DNA of 64,000 bases from Acaryochloris sp. CRU_2_0 (GTDB lineage Bacteria > Cyanobacteriota > Cyanobacteriia > Thermosynechococcales > Thermosynechococcaceae), in contig JAAUOM010000010.1 of assembly GCA_012034865.1 (NCBI GenBank), positions 1-64,000 on the forward strand, written 5' to 3'. The notes under the pieces were generated by a model, which had not been told where the DNA came from, ran no database searches, and was given only the letters and a program-made list of their open reading frames with translations. Shown here piece after piece: positions 57,643 through 64,000 of this stretch (positions are counted from its first letter, which is position 1; the number at the start of each line of letters is the position of its first letter). The position numbers and the translations under genes are program-made.

Positions 57643-58482
57643 CTAAATAACCGATGAACTTTTGTCCCTGACGCGATCATAAAATTCTGCCATGACCGCT
57701 AAGAATGATTGATCCTTAGGCCAAAAAGCGGGGAAGTCGCCCTGCGTTTTCACTAAAATGCCGGAAACCCCAGTTGTGGGGGGCGCACTCATGACTTGCG
57801 GTAGCCGTTTTTCCCCTTGCCAAAACTCCCGCAGTTGTTCAATTTCAGGGGGGACTGTTGTCGTGGGTCGGGTGTAGTAGGTGGCATCCGGTTTTGGCTG
57901 AGTTTGTTGAGCGGTGAGTTCAGCAGAGAGGGCTTGACCCAGGGGGGATTTTGCTAGTTCTTGTTGCAAGGCATCCCTAGAGAGACCCCGCAGTTCAAAC
58001 AGCAAAAATGGATCTTGATCTAATTCAGCCGCGAGAAGGTAATAAACCCCAGCGATATGTTTGCAGGGATTACTCCAGTCTGGACAAGAACAATCAGTAG
58101 TGAAGTTGGAATGGCTACGGGGGAGTAAATTTAAATCTAGCTTCCTGAAGGCATCTTCGATGTTGTCCGGCATTTCGTTGAGCATCAGCCGCGAGATCAG
58201 ACTGGCTTTGGAGGAAATGAAGGCGATCGCAGCCGCCCAATTTGCTTTACTAATCGGCTGAAATTCAATACTAGTGTCATACAAAGGCTCTTTATAAACC
58301 CCAAAATAAGGGTTCACCGAACCTCTAACTTGGGCTATTACTCGCCCATCTTTAATGTCGAAGCTTTTGACTTTATTGCCTCTAGCATAGGAGCGCCCCC
58401 GCCCTAAGCGACCGGGATCAGTGATTTTCTCAATTGCTTCTAGAAAGCGTTGTCCCCACCAGGTTCGACTAAATTCTGCCAT
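57643..58482 (-). CDS. SWIM zinc finger protein
   Basis: A 279-residue protein. The N-terminus (FSRTWWGQRFLEAIEKI, GRGRSYARGNKV) is typical of cyanobacterial SWIM proteins. The SWIM finger DCSCPDWSNPCKHIAGVYY has the CxCx(n)CxH pattern at about residues 129-148. SWIM proteins often pair with SNF2 helicases; none is adjacent here. Role unknown, probably nucleic-acid binding. Confidence 0.9.
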   Translation of the reverse strand: MAEFSRTWWGQRFLEAIEKITDPGRLGRGRSYARGNKVKSFDIKDGRVIAQVRGSVNPYFGVYKEPLYDTSIEFQPISKANWAAAIAFISSKASLISRLMLNEMPDNIEDAFRKLDLNLLPRSHSNFTTDCSCPDWSNPCKHIAGVYYLLAAELDQDPFLLFELRGLSRDALQQELAKSPLGQALSAELTAQQTQPKPDATYYTRPTTTVPPEIEQLREFWQGEKRLPQVMSAPPTTGVSGILVKTQGDFPAFWPKDQSFLAVMAEFYDRVRDKSSSVI

Positions 58483-58643
58483 TGGAAATTCCTTCTCGCA
58501 ACTGGTTCGGTGTCTTAAGATCTGGGTAAAAGAGGTAGCTATTAGCTAGGATAACTGCAATGGCATGATTGGATGCGTATAATATAATCCGCAATGATCA
58601 TGACCAACCTATCTTAATCCGTGCCAACAGAGGGAAACAGCTT

Positions 58644-59240
58644 GTGGCCTCTACTCTTGTTCATTGAACCTTTGCAGATTACCTCAGAGAGACCCACTCT
58701 TCAGAAATTCGCTACGAACTTGTTCAAGGCGAGTTAGTCGAAATGCCACCACCGACGCTGCAACATCTACGAATTGCTAAATTTCTAGAGCGATGCTTTG
58801 ATCGTGAAATTGAGCGTCTCTATCTAGCTTGGGAAAGCTTGAGGGAAGCTGGCCAGCGAACAGAGGCCGAGACATCCCAATTACCAGATGTATTGGTTGT
58901 TCACAAACAGGATGCGGAGGCTCTACTGCATGAACCCACCGTATTTACAGCACCTGGAATACTTGCAGCTGAGATTGTCAGCACCAACTGGCGGGATGAT
59001 TATCTGCACAAACTGGCAGAGTATGAGGCTCTAGGCATTCCTGAATATTGGATCGTTGACTATTTAGCCTTAGGTGCTGCCCGTTATATCGGCTCACCGA
59101 AACGCCCCACACTGTCGATTTACCAACTAGCTGAAGGAGAATATCAGTTACAGCAATTTCAAGCCGATGCTGCCATTATTTCTCCGACATTTCCCCAGTT
59201 ACAACTCACTGCTGTTCAGATTTTTCAAGCCAATCTGTAA
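58644..59240 (+). pseudogene. Uma2 family gene with an in-frame TGA at codon 8
   Basis: From GTG 58644 the frame reads VASTLVH, then TGA (58665-58667), then TFADYLRETHSSEIRYELVQGELVEMPPP and a complete Uma2 protein to 59240. The pieces before and after the stop match the family start (STLVHLTFADYL). A shorter product could begin at ATG 58743 but would lack the first core strand. Later motifs are intact: LPDVLVVHKQD, AAEIVSTNWRDDY and LGIPEYWIVDY. It is a recent point-mutated pseudogene or a base error; a homopolymer loss does not explain it. Confidence 0.75.
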
Positions 59241-59684
59241 AATTACGTTGATTTATTGGTAGTGTTTTAGATCTGTTGTTACAGCAGTCCTAAATAGCGT
59301 ATGAACAAAAGAGGGGATACAAAGCGTTGTAGAACAAGCATTTTAGGTTTTCGGTATTCTGGAGTTATATGGATCTGGTCAGATAACATCCCTAATCTCG
59401 GAGTTATCATACGTCATACATATAATTTATAGTTATCTCGCTTTAGTCTTGGGTTGGGGCAGCATTTCGAGAGCTTCATTCAAGATTTAAGCTTCCTGTA
59501 TTTTGATTTTCCCAAAAAATATTGTGTGTATCGCCCTGTACTCCAAAGCACTGCGATCGGGCTTTGCCCATCGCAGACCATCGCGACCTCCATCATCGAA
59601 AATCAGGGTAAGATTTCAAAGTTGTGTTAGGAGGCGTACATTAAGTTCCTGAGCTACTGCCCCTGAGCGATCGCGAGTCAGCCT
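59241..59684. other. Intergenic region before the methylase island
   Basis: 444 bp. The only structure seen is the hairpin at 59551-59576 with adjacent palindrome material. No gene or RNA recognised. Confidence 0.45.
59551..59576. repeat. Palindromic repeat
   Basis: CTGCGAT-c-GGGC-ttt-GCCC-ATCGCAG forms a hairpin with one bulge, followed by ACCATCGC. Read on the other strand the joined sequence GCGATGGTCT equals the start of the repeat at 24989. Confidence 0.55.
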
Positions 59685-62260
59685 ATGAATGCAGTCGAAA
59701 TCGAAGAAGCGGTTTCCCAGCTTGCGGGTTTGCCCTTTGACCCGGAAGAGTTTCCGTTTGCCTTTCTCGAAGCCTTTGGAAATAAGGCGACAACGATTAA
59801 GAAGCTCAGAAGTGATAGCTCGAATCAGTCTGACCTGCCCGGTGGCGTACTCCAGCGTAACAATATCCACTTGAAGATTTGTGGGTTGGGGGATGTAGGG
59901 GCGACGCTGAAGGCGTTGCGGGAGAGTGGGGCGACGGATGGGGAGGATTTTTGGCGCGGTTGATCTTCTGTTTTTTTGCGGAGGATACGAATATTTTCCA
60001 TAGTGAAGGGTTGTTTACGAATACGATCGCGCAGATGAGTGATGCCTCGAATACGCACGAGGTGTTGTCGGAGGTGTTTCGATCGATGTGTACGCCGATT
60101 CAGGAGCGTTCGCGTAGCGACTCCTTTGGAGTATCGGCAGCGGGGATTCGGGGTTGGGCAGATGTGTTTCCCTATGTGAATGGGGGACTGTTTTCAGATG
60201 GTGTTGAGGTTCCTCGCTTTAGTAAGATTGCCCGCTCCTACCTGCTGCACGTTGGCAATCTCGACTGGAAACAAATCAACCCCGATATTTTTGGGTTGAT
60301 GATTCAGGCGATCGCCGAGGACGAAGAACGCGGCGCGTTGGGGATGCACTATACCAGCGTGCCGAATATCCTCAAAGTGCTGAATCCGTTGTTTTTGGAT
60401 GACCTCCGCGCTCAACTTGGGTTGGCGGGGGAGAATGGGCGGAAGTTGTTGAATTTGCGGCAACGGATGGCGCGGATTCGGGTGTTTGATCCGGCCTGTG
60501 GGTCGGGGAATTTTTTGGTGATTGCTTATAAGGAGATGCGATCGCTCGAAGCCGAAATCAACCGTCGTCGGGGGCAACCCGATCGCCGCTCCGACATCCC
60601 CCTGACCAACTTTTGCGGTATCGAAATTCGGCATTTTGCCTGTGAGATTGCGCGGTTGGCGTTGATTATTGCCGAGTATCAGTGTGATTTGTTGTACCGG
60701 GGGCAGCGGTTGGCACTGGCAGAGTTTCTGCCCCTGAAGAATGACAACTGGATTACTTGTGGGAATGCGTTGCGGTTGGATTGGTTAAGTCTTTGTCCGC
60801 CGACGGGGACGGGGGTGAAGGTGCAGCGCGAGGATTTGGATTTGTTTAGTGCGCCAAATCAGGAGGCGGAAATTGAGTTTGAGAATGAGGGTGGGGAAAC
60901 GTATATTTGTGGGAATCCGCCTTATGTCGGCTCTAAGTGGCAGAATGCCGAACAGAAAAGAGATCTGCAAAGTATTTTTGATGGGCGAACCAAAAGTTGG
61001 AAATCCCTGGATTATGTCTCAGGTTGGTTTATGAAGGCAGCGGATTATGGCGAACAAACGAACGCTGCTGCTGCATTTGTGTCTACCAATTCAATTTGTC
61101 AAGGACAACAGGTGCCAATTCTGTGGTCGCTGATTTTTGCAACGGGGCATGAGATTACCTTTGCCCATACCTTGTTTAAGTGGGCTAACCTTGCAAGTCA
61201 CAATGCTGGCGTGACGGTTGTAATTGTCGAAATATCAAATCATATTGGAAAAACACGAAGGCTATTCATTAACTCAGATGAAAATACTATCCTCTCAAAG
61301 GATGTAAATAACATCAATGCCTATTTGATTGATGCACCTAATGTTGAAGTTAAGGTACAGAATATACCCTTGTTCGATCAATCTGCCATGCAGTTTGGAA
61401 ATCATCCTTACTATGGCGCAGCTCTTATTTTTTCGAGGGATGAAGCACGAAAGATTGTTGCTGAGGTATCTATAGCATCTCATTTTATTCGTCCCCTTTA
61501 TGGGTCAAAGGAGTTTATTTCAGCTTCCCCGCGTGCATGTTTGTGGATTGGGCAAGAAAATGCTAAAGCTGCTTTGGAAATACCACAGATTGCTAAAAAA
61601 CTAGAAGAGGTTTCTACGTCTCGTCTTGCAGCCAAACAAGATAAAGCTGCACAGAAATTAGCTAATACTCCTTATCGCTTTCGAGATCAATTTGTAGCTA
61701 AGTTCCATACCCTCGTTGTCCCCAGAGTAAGTTCGGAGAATCGTCCGTTCCTGCCTGTAGGTATACTTCCGGCATATGCAATTGTGCAAGAGAAAGCGTT
61801 TGCCCTCTACGATGCCCCACTCTGGAATATGGCACTAATTGCCTCCCGCCTCCACTGGGTCTGGATCGGCACCGTTTGCGTCCGCATGAGAACCGATTTC
61901 TCCTACTCCAACACCCTCGGCTGGAACACCTTCCCCGTAACCGCCCTCACCGATCGCAACAAACTCGACCTCACCTGCTGCGCCGAAGACATCCTCCTCG
62001 CCCGCGAACACTATTTTCCTGCCACGATCTCCGACATGTACGACCCCGATCGCATGGACAAGGAATTTTCGTTGGTTAGGGAAGCGCACGATCGCAATGA
62101 CGAAACCCTCGAACGCATCTACATCGGTCGCCGCTTCAAAAACGACACCGAACGGCTAGAAAAACTGTTTGAGCTATATACCAAAATGACTAGTCAGCAG
62201 ACATCACCGAAAAAGCCTGTCAAAGGTAAGACAAAAAGAGGCTCTGTTGACAAGAACTAA
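59685..62260 (+). CDS. MmeI-like adenine-specific DNA methyltransferase (one missing base)
   Basis: One added T in the T5 run near 59950 joins MNAVEIEEAVSQLAGLPFD...GATDGEDF to LARLIFCFFAEDTNIF, an 858-residue protein. SAM motif I is VFDPACGSGNFLVIAYKEM and motif IV NPPYVGSKW, so N6-adenine is the likely product. The target-recognition part and the conserved end (YIGRRFKNDTERLEKLFELYTKM) follow. From memory, relatives have 60-80 more residues at the junction, so an internal deletion is possible. A palindrome at 60103-60140 adds RSRSDSFGVSAAG. It belongs with the helicase at 63827 as a restriction or defence unit; higBA, DUF2281 and Uma2 lie between. Confidence 0.85.
60103..60140. repeat. Palindromic repeat inserted in frame in the methylase gene
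   Basis: GCGTTCGCGTAGCG followed by ACTCC-ttt-GGAGT resembles the small GCGTAGCG/GGAG palindromes common in cyanobacterial genomes. It is translated as part of a segment without family similarity. Confidence 0.5.
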
Positions 62261-62323
62261 CGTACAATACTACTACTTGACGATAGTAACGCTGTGCGGT
62301 AGTATTGTGATTGTAAGCTGATT

Positions 62324-62632
62324 ATGATTGTAAACTTCAAATCTGACGAGACAAGGCTAATCTTTGATGGCTTTAAATCTTGCCATTATCCACCTGATAT
62401 CCAAAAAGTAGCCTTACGTAAATTGCTCCTAATCGAGGCCGCGACATCCATCAATGACTTGCGGGTTCCACCAGGGAATCGATTAGAAAAATTGGTGGGC
62501 GACTCTCTGCGAGACGGCAAAGCCGAACGTGAAGGCCAATACAGTATCCGCATCAATGATCAATGGCGCATTTGTTTTGTCTGGATCGATGAAAACAATG
62601 CTGATCTGGTTGAAATTGTAGACTATTACTAA
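62324..62632 (+). CDS. higB: HigB-type (RelE/ParE superfamily) toxin
   Basis: A 102-residue toxin of the plasmid-killer HigB group: MIVNFKSDETRLIFDG, LRVPPGNRLEKLVGD, GQYSIRINDQWRICFVWID, ADLVEIVDYY. It is distinct from the HigB at 49247. Its antitoxin gene follows after 21 bp. The pair sits inside the methylase-helicase island. Confidence 0.92.
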   Translation: MIVNFKSDETRLIFDGFKSCHYPPDIQKVALRKLLLIEAATSINDLRVPPGNRLEKLVGDSLRDGKAEREGQYSIRINDQWRICFVWIDENNADLVEIVDYY

Positions 62633-62653
62633 ACTGCCAGTCATAAAATTGTC

Positions 62654-62962
62654 ATGGACAACAACCGTCTCCCCAACATTCACCCCGGCGAAATTCTGAA
62701 ACTAGAATTTTTGGAACCCCTCGACATCACACCCTATCGTTTGAGCAAAGATATCGGTGTTTCTCAGACTCGAATCAGCGAAATCTTATCCGAAAAACGT
62801 AGTATTACCGCAGACACCGCCCTACGGTTGTCAAAATATTTTGGTAATAGTGCTCAGTTCTGGCTGAACTTACAGACACAGTATGATTTGCGTCAAGCTC
62901 AGGAAGAAAACAGAGAAATTTATGATCAAATTCCTGTCATCCAACTTGCACATTTAACCTAG
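62654..62962 (+). CDS. higA: HigA-type antitoxin (XRE HTH)
   Basis: A 102-residue antitoxin with an N-terminal IHPGEILKLEFLEPLDITPYRLSKDIGVSQTRISEILSEKRSIT helix-turn-helix and the family end GNSAQFWLNLQTQYDLRQA. ATG 62654 begins MDNNRLPNIHPGE. It is the partner of the toxin directly upstream. Confidence 0.93.
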   Translation: MDNNRLPNIHPGEILKLEFLEPLDITPYRLSKDIGVSQTRISEILSEKRSITADTALRLSKYFGNSAQFWLNLQTQYDLRQAQEENREIYDQIPVIQLAHLT

Positions 62963-62971
62963 CTAACCATC

Positions 62972-63205
62972 ATGACAGCCGCCGAAAAACTCTACCAACT
63001 GATCCAAACCCTCCCAGAAAGCCAAATCAACGAAGTTCTCCACTTTGCCGAATTTCTCCAGCAAAAACAACTCTCTCCCCCTCCAGCTATCCCTCCCGGC
63101 ATCCTCACCGGACTTTGAGGTATTGCCAAGCGTCCTGGGACAGCCCCTAGCAATGATGAACTGCAAGCAGAATACACAGACTATCTGACCCAAAAGTACC
63201 AGTAA
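62972..63205 (+). pseudogene. DUF2281-like small protein with in-frame TGA
   Basis: Seventy-seven codons reading MTAAEKLYQLIQTLPESQ... to KYQ, typical of DUF2281/antitoxin-like small proteins (EKLYQLIQTLPE, VLHFAEFLQQK). Codon 49 is TGA (63116-63118); downstream the same frame continues with family-like GIAKRPGTAPSNDELQAEYTDYL. It is a substitution, not a frameshift. The Uma2 gene starts 3 bp after the final TAA. A 48-residue product is the alternative. Confidence 0.7.
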
Positions 63206-63208
63206 GCC

Positions 63209-63814
63209 ATGACCTACACCCTAGCCCAAACCCTCATCGTTGATCACTTCATTGCTGAATATGGCGATGATTCCCGCTATGAATTAGCTGATGGAGAACT
63301 GATTGACATGGAACCCACAGGACTCCACGAAACCGTGAGTGGCAAGCTAGCCATGCAAATTGGCATTGCCATTACAACTGCCAAATATCTCTGGTTTATT
63401 CCTCGCACTTGCCTGATTCAACCCTTTGCAGAGATGGCCACCGCTCGTCGCCCTGATGTTGTGGTTCTGGACGAAACCTTTTTGGCGAATGAACCCCGTT
63501 GGCAGCGAGAACCCGTGATTACCTTAGGGCGTTCGATCAAGCTAGTTGTCGAAGTGGTGAGTACCAATTGGGAAACAGACTACGCCCGCAAGGTTGAGGA
63601 ATATGCTCTCTTGGGAATTCCCGAATATTGGATTGTTGACTATCGCGGACTAGGTGGCACCCGCTTCATTGGCAAACCCAAACAACCAACCTTTACCGTT
63701 TGCCAATTGGATGGGGAGGAGTATCGTCAGCAGCAATATCGCCTCGGTGAAGCGATCGCGTCAAGCCTGCTACCCAATTTGCAACTTCGGTTAGACGATA
63801 GTTTGCCTCGCTAA
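63209..63814 (+). CDS. Uma2 family (DUF820) protein
   Basis: A 201-residue Uma2 protein: SRYELADGELIDMEPTGLHE, ARRPDVVVLDE, IKLVVEVVSTNWETDY, LLGIPEYWIVDYRGLGG and TVCQLDGEEY. The catalytic-type residues (Asp, Glu in VVEV) are present. It starts 3 bp after the DUF2281-like gene and 12 bp before the helicase gene, so it is in that transcription unit. Uma2 genes move often among cyanobacterial genomes. Confidence 0.9.
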   Translation: MTYTLAQTLIVDHFIAEYGDDSRYELADGELIDMEPTGLHETVSGKLAMQIGIAITTAKYLWFIPRTCLIQPFAEMATARRPDVVVLDETFLANEPRWQREPVITLGRSIKLVVEVVSTNWETDYARKVEEYALLGIPEYWIVDYRGLGGTRFIGKPKQPTFTVCQLDGEEYRQQQYRLGEAIASSLLPNLQLRLDDSLPR

Positions 63815-63826
63815 GAGAAACGTACC

Positions 63827-64000
63827 ATGAGTAACCCCACCGCCATTCCCGCCGTATCCGTCACCTACGCCCAGGATGGCACCTCCACCAAAGCCAATGC
63901 CCTGGGGATGCGCCCCATGCAAGAACGCGCCTACCAAAAACGCGGCGAACAATACCTGTTGATTAAATCGCCCCCCGCATCGGGCAAAAGTCGGGCGCTG
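63827..64000 (+). CDS. DEAD/DEAH helicase-like protein, 5' end (partial)
   Basis: Fifty-eight codons run to the window end: MSNPTAIPAVSVTYAQDG..., MRPMQERAYQKRGEQYLLIKSPPASGKSRAL. MRPMQ.RAY is a Q-motif-like element, and SPPASGKS is an SF2 Walker A. Such helicases are found beside MmeI-like methylases of the type at 59685 (from memory of the family). The ATG follows AAGAGAAA at 7 nt. The rest lies beyond 64000. Confidence 0.75.
   Translation, partial: MSNPTAIPAVSVTYAQDGTSTKANALGMRPMQERAYQKRGEQYLLIKSPPASGKSRAL

Overview
The window is chromosomal DNA of a cyanobacterium. The evidence is a photosystem II psbD end, the small RNA Yfr1 between guaB3 and trxA, a SigF-type sigma factor, a DUF760 protein, thylakoid-type FtsH, a bacterial dynamin-like protein, several Uma2 (DUF820) genes and frequent HIP1 octamers (GCGATCGC). 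An Acaryochloris-like organism is a guess from overall style; nothing here proves it.

Layout. 1-2200: end of psbD with terminator, pyrF, purU. 2259-4417: an accessory two-gene module, a PD-(D/E)XK nuclease domain fused to a ParA ATPase followed by a ParB-like protein with a helix-hairpin-helix end. 4520-8900: Uma2, a lipoprotein with a pilin-like G/H domain, a TnpB element, a kinase-like protein and a zinc-ribbon membrane protein. 9250-15300: small membrane ORF, M28 peptidase, CHAT protease, sigF, hydrolase, tRNA-Leu(CAG), TrmH-type methylase. 15400-25000: DUF760, Fe-S aldo/keto reductase, bifunctional nuclease, ribE, moaB, atpB-atpC, a coiled-coil/TPR membrane protein, plus two transposase remnants. 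25265-38274: guaB3, Yfr1, trxA, LOG protein, dnaK, HNH nuclease, DHH phosphoesterase, ftsH, an IS1 copy, glmS. 38595-49946: orphan LuxR HTH, a 100-bp MITE, cydAB, two divergent toxin-antitoxin pairs, dynamin-like GTPase, mfd, higBA. 50293-58482: aminotransferase (with the second MITE copy), plsY, Crp/Fnr regulator, serC, MnmC-like, ridA, ogt, Uma2, SWIM protein. 58644-64000: a defence-like island with an MmeI-like adenine methylase, a second higBA, a DUF2281 remnant, Uma2 and the start of an SF2-type helicase that runs off the window.

Housekeeping genes (atp, dnaK, ftsH, glmS, mfd, pyrF, purU, ribE) are interleaved with accessory DNA: toxin-antitoxin pairs, Uma2 genes, IS remnants, MITEs and small palindromic repeats inside coding frames. 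Eleven frames (pyrF, parA twice, parB, atpC, DHH, ftsH, cydA, mfd twice, the methylase) are each broken by one missing base in a short homopolymer. Because the fault has the same sign everywhere and hits essential genes, I read it as sequencing error and annotate these genes as full length. Two in-frame TGA codons (DUF2281, one Uma2) and the IS1 transposase do not fit that pattern and may be real lesions.

The best candidates for undescribed biology are the nuclease-ParA/ParB-HhH module (with an internal ribosome site before the ParA part), the 100-bp MITE with 9-bp target duplications, and the methylase-helicase island at the right edge.
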